Position numbers and translations under genes: made by a program
Shown here: in pieces, positions 1 to 8,652 of the stretch
Layout of the letters: the number at the start of each line of letters is the position of its first letter
Position numbering within the stretch: position 1 is the first letter of the stretch
The notes under the pieces: generated by a model
What the model was told of the DNA's origin: nothing
The model's database searches: none
Seen by the model: the letters and a program-made list of their open reading frames with translations, nothing else
Assembly (NCBI GenBank): GCA_004193555.1
Contig: RPGP01000040.1
Location: forward strand, 315,127-379,126
Direction of reading: 5' to 3'
Origin: Desulfobacteraceae bacterium Eth-SRB1
GTDB lineage: Bacteria; Desulfobacterota; Desulfobacteria; Desulfobacterales; ETH-SRB1
DNA length: 64,000 bases

Positions 1-2
1 CA

Positions 3-1376
3 AAGGATGACAGCCATGCAGAAGACATTGTTAAAATTGTGCGCGATGAATTTGCAAAAGGCAATGCTTTTGCCCAAAAGATTACCTACAAGACAACCGG
101 CAAAAAGCCTGAAGATCTTATCGCAGAATTCAGAAACAGTTATAATCCCAGGATCGCCGTTACAGTGGACATGATAGCTACAGGCACGGACATAAAACCT
201 CTTGAAGTTGTTATATTCATGCGCAGTGTAAAATCCCGCGGATATTTCGAGCAAATGAAGGGCCGGGGCGTACGAGTTATAAATAAAGATGATCTAAAAT
301 CTGTTACGCCGGATGCCAATGCAAAGGATCATTATATTATTGTGGATGCCGTGGGCGTATGCGAACGGGACAAGACAGACTCAAAACCCATGGACAGGAA
401 AAAATCGGTATCCTTTGAAAAACTTCTCCAGGCAATAAGCCTTGGAAACACAGATCCAAATGTTATTTCTTCAGTGGCTTCCCGTATTGCGCGTATCAAT
501 AAAAATATTTCAGAAGAAGACGCAGAAAAAGTAATAGAAGTTACAGAGGGCAAGAGCCTGGGCGGTCTTGTATCTGATCTTGTAACTGCCCTTAATCCTG
601 ACAACCATGTGGAACTTGCCTGTGCCAGGCTTAGCGAGGCAGAAAGGAAGGAGCCTACTGAAGAAGATATTAAACAAGCTGCGGAAAGCATGATAAAAAA
701 TGCGGTAAAGCCTCTGTACAATCCAAACTTAAGGAATCTTTTATTTGAGATAAAGAAAAAGAACGAGCAGATTATTGATAATGTCAGCCCCGATAAGGTT
801 ATAGAAGCAGGTTTCAGTGCAGAAGCCCTGGAAAAGGCAAGAGGCATGATAGAGTCCTTTAAGCAGTTTATAGAGGATAACAAAGATGAACTTACTGCCC
901 TGCAGATTCTTTATTCCAAGCCGTACAAATCGCCCTTGAAATTTGAGAATATAAAAGAACTTGCAGATACCATCAATAAGCCACCTCATCACTGGACAGA
1001 AGATAATCTCTGGGCAGCCTATGCGGCCCTTGAGAAATCAAAGGTTCGTGGTGCCAGCGGTGCGCGGATAATGACAGATCTTGTATCCCTCGTTCGCTAT
1101 GCACTTGATCAGGAAAATGAACTTGTGCCATTCCCGGAAAAAGTGGATGCAAATTTCAAGGCATGGCTGGCACAGCAGGGAAAAGAGTTTGATGAAGAAA
1201 AGCTTCACTGGCTTGAGATGATCCGAGATCATATTGCAGGAAACCTGTCGATAGATACTGAAGACTTTGAATATGCGCCTTTTTCACAGGAGGGCGGCAT
1301 TGGAAAAGTGTATCAGTTGTTTGGGGATGAATTGAATGATATTTTAGATGAATTGAATGAGGCGTTGGCGGCGTGA
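3..1376 (+). CDS. hsdR: Type I restriction enzyme R subunit, C-terminal part (5' end outside window)
   Basis: The reading frame is open from the left edge, so only the last ~457 residues are present. The visible part starts in the second RecA-like half of the SF2 translocase: a motif V-like VTVDMIATGTDIKP segment near residue 55 is followed by the motif VI arginine region QMKGRGVRV. A long helical C-terminal region follows, of the kind EcoEI-type R subunits use to bind the methylase core. HsdR cleaves and translocates DNA as part of an R-M-S complex. The stop overlaps the hsdS start (GTGA), so the two are co-transcribed. The nuclease and Walker A motifs would lie upstream of the window, so activity cannot be judged. 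Confidence 0.93.
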   Translation, partial: KDDSHAEDIVKIVRDEFAKGNAFAQKITYKTTGKKPEDLIAEFRNSYNPRIAVTVDMIATGTDIKPLEVVIFMRSVKSRGYFEQMKGRGVRVINKDDLKSVTPDANAKDHYIIVDAVGVCERDKTDSKPMDRKKSVSFEKLLQAISLGNTDPNVISSVASRIARINKNISEEDAEKVIEVTEGKSLGGLVSDLVTALNPDNHVELACARLSEAERKEPTEEDIKQAAESMIKNAVKPLYNPNLRNLLFEIKKKNEQIIDNVSPDKVIEAGFSAEALEKARGMIESFKQFIEDNKDELTALQILYSKPYKSPLKFENIKELADTINKPPHHWTEDNLWAAYAALEKSKVRGASGARIMTDLVSLVRYALDQENELVPFPEKVDANFKAWLAQQGKEFDEEKLHWLEMIRDHIAGNLSIDTEDFEYAPFSQEGGIGKVYQLFGDELNDILDELNEALAA

Positions 1377-2818
1377 CGGACAAGAAACTCATACGCATTA
1401 ATAAAAAAGAGCTCCCTGAAGGTTGGAAGGTCGAAAGAATCGAGAATTTATCAACTGTTATTTTAGGGCAGTCACCAGCTTCCAGTTCGTATAACACTAA
1501 TGAGGAGGGATTACCGTTTTTCCAGGGCAAAACTGAATTTGGACCAGCTTATCCACAAGCTGTTAAGTGGTGTACGGAGCCAAAGAAAACTGCATTAAAA
1601 AATGATGTCTTAATCTCAGTTCGAGCACCTGTAGGCCCGACTAATCTAGCACCAGCAAAATGCTGTATTGGTCGCGGCCTGGCTGCTATTAGGCCCAATG
1701 ACGGAGTATCGTATAAATATTTGCTCTATTATTTGAGAAGTATTGAAGCAGCAGTTGCGTCTCTTGGAACCGGCACAACGTTTAAAGCAATATCTGGTGG
1801 AATCTTAAAAAACCTGCCTGTTTTATTAGCGCCCGAACACGAACAAAAACGCATTGTCGCAGAAATCGAAAAACAATTTTCCCGCCTGGATGAAGCTGTT
1901 GAAAACCTCAAGCGCGTAAAAGCTAACCTCAAGCGATACAAAGCCTCTGTCCTCAAAGCCGCTGTTGAAGGCAAGCTCACAGAGGATTGGCGTAAAGCCC
2001 ATCCTGGTGCTGAACCCGCAGACAAGCTTCTCGAACGCATCTTAGCCGAACGTCGCAAAAAATGGGAAGAAACAGAATTGGTTAAAATGGAAGCCAAGGG
2101 GAAAGAGCCGAAGGATGATAAGTGGAAAAAGAAGTATAAAGAACTTCCACAAGTTGACGGAGCTTTATTGCCAGCTTTACCGGATGGATGGGTATGGGCC
2201 AATTTACCTCAACTTGGAGAGTTAGATCGAGGCAAATCAAAGCATCGGCCAAGAAATGCGCCTTTTTTATATGGAGGGCCTTATCCTTTTGTGCAGACTG
2301 GAGATGTAAGGCATGCGACAGGTATTATTAAACAATACTCGCAAACATATTCTGAAGAAGGATTAAAGCAAAGTCGACTTTGGCCCAAAGAAACACTATG
2401 CATAACTATTGCAGCGAATATTGCCGATACCGCATTACTTGGTTTTGATGCATGCTTCCCGGATAGTATTGTTGGTTTTATCCCTGAAAATAAAAATATT
2501 GATGTTAGATTTATCGAATATTTTGTAAGGACAGCAAAAGAAGACTTGGAACGATATGCGCCTGCTACAGCACAAAAAAATATTAATTTAGCAATATTAA
2601 GTGATGTTGCAGTTTCTCTTCCACCTGAAGAAGAACAACATATAATAATTGATGAAATTGAAAGGTGCCTTACAATAGCTGAGGGTATAGAGTTTGATAT
2701 TGAGCAGAATATGGTTCGTGCTAATCGTCTCCGTCAATCAATACTAAAAAAAGCTTTTTCCGGTAAACTTGTCGCACAAGATGAAAATGATGAATTCTTG
2801 GTAAGTAGTTTAAAGTAA
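1373..2818 (+). CDS. hsdS: Type I restriction-modification specificity subunit
   Basis: This 481-residue protein has the classic two-half HsdS layout. A target recognition domain opens with LPEGWKVERIENL (residues ~15-155). A central conserved coiled-coil spacer follows (EQKRIVAEIEKQFSRLDEA, ~160-205), then a second recognition domain opening with LPDGWVWANL (~270-420) and a distal spacer ending in LRQSILKKAFSGKLV. It reads the bipartite target and bridges the methylase and restriction subunits. The GTG start overlaps the hsdR stop by 4 nt, so translational coupling is likely. The gene is full length with no visible lesion. The methylase gene is not adjacent; two other coding units lie between. 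Confidence 0.95.
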   Translation: MTDKKLIRINKKELPEGWKVERIENLSTVILGQSPASSSYNTNEEGLPFFQGKTEFGPAYPQAVKWCTEPKKTALKNDVLISVRAPVGPTNLAPAKCCIGRGLAAIRPNDGVSYKYLLYYLRSIEAAVASLGTGTTFKAISGGILKNLPVLLAPEHEQKRIVAEIEKQFSRLDEAVENLKRVKANLKRYKASVLKAAVEGKLTEDWRKAHPGAEPADKLLERILAERRKKWEETELVKMEAKGKEPKDDKWKKKYKELPQVDGALLPALPDGWVWANLPQLGELDRGKSKHRPRNAPFLYGGPYPFVQTGDVRHATGIIKQYSQTYSEEGLKQSRLWPKETLCITIAANIADTALLGFDACFPDSIVGFIPENKNIDVRFIEYFVRTAKEDLERYAPATAQKNINLAILSDVAVSLPPEEEQHIIIDEIERCLTIAEGIEFDIEQNMVRANRLRQSILKKAFSGKLVAQDENDEFLVSSLK

Positions 2819-3019
2819 ATTATGGATGCCTTTGTTGACGAATTAACATGATGGTTTTGGGAAGCCTTAAATCTGAAGAGAGTCTCCGAAAGCATACAGT
2901 ACAAATAAATTCATTAATAGGTATTTACATAAAGTTCCATGATTCTAAAAAATTATATTAATTAAAAATAGATTTAAATAAATTAGAGAGGGACAAGAAA
3001 AATACTTCAAGGTGAGACT

Positions 3020-3410
3020 ATGAAAAGTATACCACTTGGGTTGCGGCATGCATTAGAGTCAGGCGATTGTGTTTTATTTATTGGTTCAGAAATTGGCCAT
3101 AATTTTAAAAACTCAGACGGGGACTTGGCTCCAGATGGAGCAACTTTGGCAAAAGAGTTATCAGATGAATTTTCGATAAAAACGGCAGAATATGAGCTTC
3201 CAAAAATATCAAGAATTGTGGAGCTAAGAAAAGGAAGGGCAAAAGGAGAATGGGCAGAGCCTGAATAAAAAAGATGGTGATGAGCTGTTTGAGCATTACC
3301 TGAATGTTTTAAGAAATTTGGGAAAAGAGCTTAAACCCGAAGCAACTATCCGGAATTTCCGGATAGTTCAAAAAAAAGATATGATGAAAAAATGGACAGG
3401 AAAATCATAA
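3020..3410 (+). pseudogene. Mosaic of gene remnants: SIR2-like N-terminus, HsdM-like piece, RhuM-like piece
   Basis: The stretch begins with a good ribosome site (AAGGTGAG) and an 82-codon frame. Its first ~70 residues (ALESGDCVLFIGSEIG, then PDGATLAKELSDEF) look like the start of a SIR2-type NAD-binding domain. Just before its stop, another frame reads SLNKKDGDELFEHY (about 3258-3299), matching the HsdM segment SLIKRDGDELFKHY encoded near 4699-4740. That frame then continues into ELKPEATIRNFRIVQ (about 3327-3371), resembling ELKKESVIREFRITA in the intact RhuM gene next door, and stops at 3410. No complete domain survives. I read this as fused debris from recombination at the locus. The 82-codon SIR2-like product might still be translated. 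Confidence 0.6.
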
Positions 3411-3411
3411 T

Positions 3412-4446
3412 ATGACCGACAATCTGCCTGAAAAACAATCGGACATACTTATATATCAGAGTAAAGACGGACAGACTCGTATTGATGTTAAGTTGATTGA
3501 TGAGACTGTCTGGCTCACCCAGAAATTAATGGCTGAGTTGTTTCAGGTGTCTGTTCCCACCATTAACGAACATTTAAAAAATATATTTAACGATCTGGAA
3601 TTAAAGAAGGAATCAGTTATTAGGGAATTCCGAATAACTGCTGCGGACGGTAAATCCTACAAGACAAACTTTTATAACCTTGAGACTATTTTATCTGTAG
3701 GTTATCGAGTCCGCTCTCACCGCGGCATCCAGTTTCGAATCTGGGCGACACAGCGCCTTAAGGAATATTTGATCAAGGGCTTTGTGATAGATGATGAACG
3801 GCTTAAACACCCCGGCCAGATTGATTATTTTGATGAGCTACTTGAACGTATACGGGATATCAGGGCTTCGGAACGCCGCTTTTATCAAAAAATCACAGAC
3901 ATTTACGCAACCAGCATAGATTACGACCCGAATTCCGAGATAACACAGAATTTCTTTGCTTCAGTTCAAAATAAAATGCACTGGGCCATACATGGTCATA
4001 CAGCCGCGGAGTTGATCTCCAAACGTGCTGACGCAAACAAACCTAATATGGGGCTCACAGCATGGAAAGGCTGGGTTGTACGAAAAGGAGATATTGGCAT
4101 TGCCAAAAACTATCTGACGGAACAGGAAATCAGTGATCTCAACCTGATTATTAACCAATATCTTGACTTTGCGGAATTTCAGGCCAGAAGACATCAGGCC
4201 ATGTACATGAAGGATTGGGCCGGGCGCCTGGATGATTTCCTGCAGGTTAACCGTCTCAATATTCTGGAAACTGTGGGAAAAATAACCGCTCAGCAGGCAA
4301 AAGAGCTTGCAGAAAGCGAATATGAAAAATTCAGCGACCGCAGGCGATTGGAACAGGATCAACTCCAAAGCGATTTTGATAAAATGGTAAAACAGATTGA
4401 AGATAAAAACCGGAAAGCAAAAAAAAGTGTTGCTGATAGAGATTGA
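3412..4446 (+). CDS. RhuM-family (Virulence_RhuM) protein
   Basis: This 344-residue protein starts with a winged-helix-like region typical of the RhuM family: DETVWLTQKLMAELFQVS, then TINEHLKNIF, VIREFRITAADGKSYKTNFYN and ILSVGYRVRSHRG. The rest is helical, ending in a lysine-rich coiled coil (EYEKFSDRRRLEQDQLQSDF). The family is often found inside type I restriction loci and other mobile regions, but its biochemical role is unestablished. The N-terminus suggests DNA binding. The ATG lies 1 nt after the end of the remnant region, and hsdM begins 14 nt downstream, so it sits inside the R-M transcription unit. It is intact. A regulatory or accessory role in the R-M system is inference only. Confidence 0.85.
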   Translation: MTDNLPEKQSDILIYQSKDGQTRIDVKLIDETVWLTQKLMAELFQVSVPTINEHLKNIFNDLELKKESVIREFRITAADGKSYKTNFYNLETILSVGYRVRSHRGIQFRIWATQRLKEYLIKGFVIDDERLKHPGQIDYFDELLERIRDIRASERRFYQKITDIYATSIDYDPNSEITQNFFASVQNKMHWAIHGHTAAELISKRADANKPNMGLTAWKGWVVRKGDIGIAKNYLTEQEISDLNLIINQYLDFAEFQARRHQAMYMKDWAGRLDDFLQVNRLNILETVGKITAQQAKELAESEYEKFSDRRRLEQDQLQSDFDKMVKQIEDKNRKAKKSVADRD

Positions 4447-4460
4447 TGAAAGGATAAATT

Positions 4461-6090
4461 TTGAGCCCGGCAGATATTGTACAAAAATTATGGAATTACT
4501 GTAATGTCCTGCGTGATGACGGGATGAGTTATGGCGATTATGTTGAGCAGTTGACATATTTGCTGTTTCTTAAAATGGCAGATGAGCGCACAAAGCCGCC
4601 GTACCAGCCTGCCTTCCTGCCTGTGCGTGATAAAACGCAGACAGGCGGAGCAGGTAAACAAAAAAACATTGTCCCAAAAAATTATGACTGGCCCAGCCTG
4701 ATAAAAAGGGATGGTGATGAGCTGTTCAAACATTATCGTGAAGTTTTGGAAGGCCTCGGAAATGAAAAAGGCCTGCTTGGACTGATTTTTAACAAGTCCC
4801 AGAATAAATTTCAAGACCCTGCCAAGCTGCGCCGTTTGATTGTTGATCTTATTGATAATGAAAACTGGTCTGTCATGAGCGCAGATGTTAAGGGCGATGC
4901 TTATGAAGGGCTTTTGGAAAAAAATGCTCAAGACACAAAAACAGGTGCCGGCCAATATTTTACTCCTCGGCCCTTGATTCGCGCCATAATTGACGTAATG
5001 AATCCAAAACCCGGTGAATCAATTTGCGACCCCGCCTGCGGAACCGGTGGGTTTATCCTTGCTGCCCATGATTACATAGTTAATCAAAACAAAAACATGA
5101 CCAAGGCAGACAAGAAAGCTCTGAAGGAAAAAAACATTCAAAGGCTGGGAACTGGTTCAAAGCACCGCCCGCCTTTGCGCTATGAATTTAATGCTTCATG
5201 GCATCGGTAGCGATTCACCTGCGCCGAATGAAAAGAGGCAGGCAGGTGGAGATCTTCCCATTCTTGTTTCAGATTCCCTTGCCGCTGATCCTGGTGACCG
5301 GTTTAACATAGTCCTTACTAATCCGCCCTTTGGCAAAAAAAGCAGCACAACCATTGTTAATGGCAAAGGACAAATTTCTAAAGAAAAAGATATTATTGAA
5401 AGAGAAGATTTCTGGTCCACAACATCAAACAAACAGCTAAACTTTGTACAGCATGTCAAAACACTACTCAAGCAGAACGGCCGCGCAGCAATCGTTGTTC
5501 CTGACAATGTTCTTTTTGAAGGCGGGGCTGGAGAAAACATCCGCAGAAAACTCCTGCATGAATGCGATCTCCATACACTCCTTCGTCTGCCAACCGGCCT
5601 GTTTTATGCGCAAGGCGTAAAAGCAAACGTGCTATTCTTCGATAAAAAACCCGCGTCTGAAAAACCCTGGACAAAAAAGCTCTGGATCTACGACCTGCGT
5701 ACAAATATGCATTTTACACTCAAAACAAACCCTTTAAAACGAGAAGACTTGAATGATTTTGTTAAATGTTATAATCCGGCCAATAGACACAAAAGAAAGG
5801 CAACATGGTCTGAGGATATGGAGGAAGCCCTGCCTAAGCAAGCCGAAAGATTGCAAGCAGGCTCGTCTGCGCAAAATGACAGTTTTGCAGGCAGATGGCG
5901 CGCGTACGACTATGATGAAATTATTAACCGTGACAAAGCAAGCCTCGACATTTTCTGGCTCAAAGACCAAAGCCTTGAAGATTCCGAAAACCTCCCTGAT
6001 CCCGGCATCCTTGCTCATGAAATCGTCGAAGACCTTGGAGCTGCTCTCGAACAGTTTCGAGAAATTGCTGAGGATCTTGGGGGAAGGTGA
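4461..6090 (+). pseudogene. hsdM: Type I restriction-modification methylase subunit, broken by a +1 frameshift
   Basis: Two overlapping frames together make a normal-sized HsdM (~542 residues). The first runs from a TTG start at 4461, with an AAAGGA site upstream. It carries the N-terminal helical domain and SAM motif I (DPACGTGGF). The second carries motif IV (NIVLTNPPFG) and the C-terminal region through DIFWLKDQSLEDS. They join at about 5140-5142, where one extra A in CAAAGG shifts the frame; dropping it restores NIQGWELVQSTARLCAMN. Unless this is an assembly error, the product ends soon after motif I and cannot methylate, making the R-M system inactive or dangerous. Three short in-frame palindromic insertions are also visible (see findings). 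Confidence 0.88.
4616..4648. repeat. Palindromic repeat embedded in frame in hsdM
   Basis: Arms CCTGCCTGTGCGT and ACGCAGACAGG face each other across a short loop. The same two arms occur as stand-alone intergenic palindromes at 24826-24855 and 48946-48972. Inside hsdM the repeat encodes roughly LPVRDKTQTGG, which has no place in the usual HsdM N-terminal alignment, and it keeps the frame open. Confidence 0.65.
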
Positions 6091-6239
6091 ATCTATGGGA
6101 CGTTCCTCAGTTCATAAGTTTATATCGTCAAGAAACCGGCAACATCCGCCAATAACACCACGTTGAAAATATGACCTGACTTACGAAGGGATTGCGACAT
6201 TTTTTTTGGGGGGGGGGGCAATCGCGGAGCAAAGCGAAG
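6091..6239. other. Gap after hsdM with a short coding remnant and a T8-G11 run
   Basis: A frame at 6093-6155 reads LWDVPQFISLYRQETGNIRQ and then stops. It looks like a protein tail with no gene attached and may be R-M locus debris. At 6200-6218 there is a run of 8 T followed by 11 G, an error-prone tract for both replication and sequencing. The two converging gene sets (plus hsd, minus lpt) end on either side. Confidence 0.45.
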
Positions 6240-7316
6240 CTATTCTGCATTCAATAAGGTAATTACGCCAAAAGATAAAAAAACAAGGTTTGCTGTCCAG
6301 GCGGCAAAAAACGGAGGCAGCATCTCTCCATATCCGAGCGATACACAAAAACTATAAAAAATCCAATACATAAAGACTATGCCGATACCATAAGCTATAC
6401 TTAGAGCAAGGCGTTCCTGTTTTTTTTCTTTTACGGCGATACCTGTTCCTACAATACACATGATTATACAAACAAATGGAAACGCCACCTTGGCGTAAAG
6501 ATCAACCCTGTAACTTGTAGCATCATACCCTTCTGCTTCAACCTTCTTAATATATGCAAGAAGTTCTTTAAAACTCATCTCTTCCGACTTTTTAATTACT
6601 CTTTTTAAATCATCCGGCAAAAAATCGAACTTCTCGACAATCTCTTTATGAAACTTTATAATATAGTTTCCATCTGATTTATTAAGATTCTGTTCCACAA
6701 TATCATATAAGATCCACTTCCCCTGCTTATAAATACCTTTATTTGCATCAACTCTTCTAATTAACCTGAAATCTTCATCAAAACGATTTGTTGTTATTCC
6801 GAAGATTGTCCTGCTCATCGCATTATAGTATTTGATATGGGTTATCAAACGGTTGCCCTTAATCCAGATATTTTTCCCTTTTGATATTACCGCCGATTCT
6901 TTTCTGACCTCATTTAACCATATCCTGTTTGCCTGTTCCATGGTTATCGGGACGATAATCTCTGACAAGAAAAAAAGAAAAGCGCTGACAATCAAGCCGA
7001 TTAAAATGACAGGCCTTAATATATAATAGATACTTATGCCGCTGCTTTTCAAAGCAACTATTTCATTGTATTTTGTCATCAGGCCGAAAACAATTAGAAC
7101 AGCCAGCAGGATACTAACCGGTATTATCTGTGCAATTATAAAAGGTGTCTTGAATATCAGATAGGAAAAAACCTTTGAAATGGAAAGGCCTGCTTCCATA
7201 AAATTATCTATTTTTTCAAAAAAATCGACTGCAATATATATGCTGGCAACCATTGCCAGTATAATTGCAAAGTATCTGAAAATCTCTTTGGTTAAATATT
7301 TATATATTATAGGCAT
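6240..7316 (-). CDS. lptG: LPS export permease LptG
   Basis: The product (358 residues) is a YjgP/YjgQ-family permease with an N-terminal membrane segment after MPIIYKYLTKEIFRYF and two more to about residue 110. The conserved cytoplasmic loop YNEIVALKSSGIS is followed by a large periplasmic beta-jellyroll region (~130-270) and three C-terminal membrane helices. With LptF and an ATPase (LptB, not in this window), it extracts LPS from the inner membrane and passes it to the periplasmic bridge. I chose the ATG at 7316 because it matches the family N-terminus; a 23-residue upstream extension is possible. It is the last gene of the minus-strand envelope cluster, directly after lptF. Confidence 0.9.
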   Translation of the reverse strand: MPIIYKYLTKEIFRYFAIILAMVASIYIAVDFFEKIDNFMEAGLSISKVFSYLIFKTPFIIAQIIPVSILLAVLIVFGLMTKYNEIVALKSSGISIYYILRPVILIGLIVSAFLFFLSEIIVPITMEQANRIWLNEVRKESAVISKGKNIWIKGNRLITHIKYYNAMSRTIFGITTNRFDEDFRLIRRVDANKGIYKQGKWILYDIVEQNLNKSDGNYIIKFHKEIVEKFDFLPDDLKRVIKKSEEMSFKELLAYIKKVEAEGYDATSYRVDLYAKVAFPFVCIIMCIVGTGIAVKEKKQERLALSIAYGIGIVFMYWIFYSFCVSLGYGEMLPPFFAAWTANLVFLSFGVITLLNAE

Positions 7317-7437
7317 AATAAAAATAACTATCACGTCTCTTTTCAAGGCGTACGCCGCAAAGCACGAAAAAGAGTAACTTCTCAATAGATTTGGGTAACA
7401 GTTACTGGATTCCGGCTCTTATTTCGTGTTTTCGTGA

Positions 7438-8601
7438 TTATCTTTTAAGTTTCTGTTTTAAGAAATATAAAATTGAATCGATCTTTATCGGACGTTCATT
7501 TGCCGTTCTAACAAGAAGATACAGCCCAATACCCCCCATAACAATATTTGGGACCCACATGCCGATAACAGGCGGATATTTCCCTGCTTCTCCAAAAACG
7601 CATCCTGCAGACAGCAGTAAATAGTATGCCAGAAAGAAAATAAGGCCAAGCCCTAAACCGGATGATCGCCTTGTAGATTCGGACTGTATACCAAGGGGAA
7701 CGGCCAGAAATCCAAGAGCAAAACATGCAAAAGGAATTGAAAACTTTTTGTGAAATTCTATCAGCGCTGAATAATATTGTGAGTTTTTTGCGACAGAAGC
7801 TTTTAAATAGTGAAACAGCTCGAAAAGAGTCATCTCTTTTTCGTCTTTTTGTCGCGATTTTGCCGTGGAAACAGTCTGTTTAAGATCGAGACTAATATCA
7901 TAGGTATCAAAATTAATAGAATGTACAGATCTGTTCTTAAGGTTAACTTGATTTATACTTCCGTCATAGAGCTGCAAATGGAAAATAAGGCTGTCTGGTT
8001 CACTTAACAGTTTACCTTTCGGCGCCACTACAGTGCTGACAACATTTTTAGCTCTTTGATCTTCAATAAAAACATCTATTAATAAATTATTCTTTAAATC
8101 TATCTTGTTCATATAAAGCATTACATCCTTAAATTTATCATTAAAGGTTCTTTCTTTCAGTCCAATATCTATATTTGATGCAATTACTTCATATGTTAAT
8201 GTTTTAAAAGACATCCTTCCCCACGGCTTTCCATAAATAGTCATGAAACCTGTAAGAAAACATCCTATAAGGCAAAACAAAAATACAGAGGGAAGCAACT
8301 CGTAAACACTTATGCCTCCGGCTTTCAGGGCAACTATTTCATTGTCCCCGGACAATCGAAGGAAGGTAAGAAGAACGCTCATCATGACCGACATGGGAAT
8401 AACAAATTCCAGGAAATGAGGAATTGAATAAAGCAGCATCAACGAGACAGCATACAGGCTGATCCTGTAGTTTACTATCATGTTTGTAATATCAAGTATC
8501 CTGGTCAACAGAAAAACAAAGGTGAAGAAAAGCAGGTTGATGACAAAGGGCGGGATCATCTCTTTGAATAAATACCTGTTGATAATTGAGTTGATTTTCA
8601 T
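7438..8601 (-). CDS. lptF: LPS export permease LptF
   Basis: This 387-residue YjgP/YjgQ permease begins MKINSIINRYLFKEMIPPF, with a membrane segment at ~15-35, two further helices to ~115, and the signature loop GDNEIVALKAGGIS at ~85-98. The middle is a soluble periplasmic domain, and four hydrophobic helices close the protein. It pairs with the product of the downstream lptG (121 nt away) to form the transmembrane channel of the LptBFG extractor. Placement directly behind msbA fits the route of LPS from flipping to export. LptF versus LptG is assigned from gene order and relative similarity, so the labels could be swapped. Confidence 0.9.
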   Translation of the reverse strand: MKINSIINRYLFKEMIPPFVINLLFFTFVFLLTRILDITNMIVNYRISLYAVSLMLLYSIPHFLEFVIPMSVMMSVLLTFLRLSGDNEIVALKAGGISVYELLPSVFLFCLIGCFLTGFMTIYGKPWGRMSFKTLTYEVIASNIDIGLKERTFNDKFKDVMLYMNKIDLKNNLLIDVFIEDQRAKNVVSTVVAPKGKLLSEPDSLIFHLQLYDGSINQVNLKNRSVHSINFDTYDISLDLKQTVSTAKSRQKDEKEMTLFELFHYLKASVAKNSQYYSALIEFHKKFSIPFACFALGFLAVPLGIQSESTRRSSGLGLGLIFFLAYYLLLSAGCVFGEAGKYPPVIGMWVPNIVMGGIGLYLLVRTANERPIKIDSILYFLKQKLKR

Positions 8602-8620
8602 AAAAGCCTGTTAAGGAAGG

Positions 8621-8652
8621 AGATCTGCGTTCATCTGTGTAAATCTGTGGCT
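8621..8652. repeat. Intergenic repeat fragment supplying the msbA stop
   Basis: Read on the minus strand, the sequence around CACAGATTTACACAGATGA resembles a common environmental-genome intergenic repeat. The msbA frame runs into it and stops at its TGA. Confidence 0.4.

Noticed and set aside
5753-6166. Alternative 137-codon frame over the 3' end of hsdM
   Set aside because: It overlaps the clear HsdM C-terminal reading and has no protein-like features of its own.
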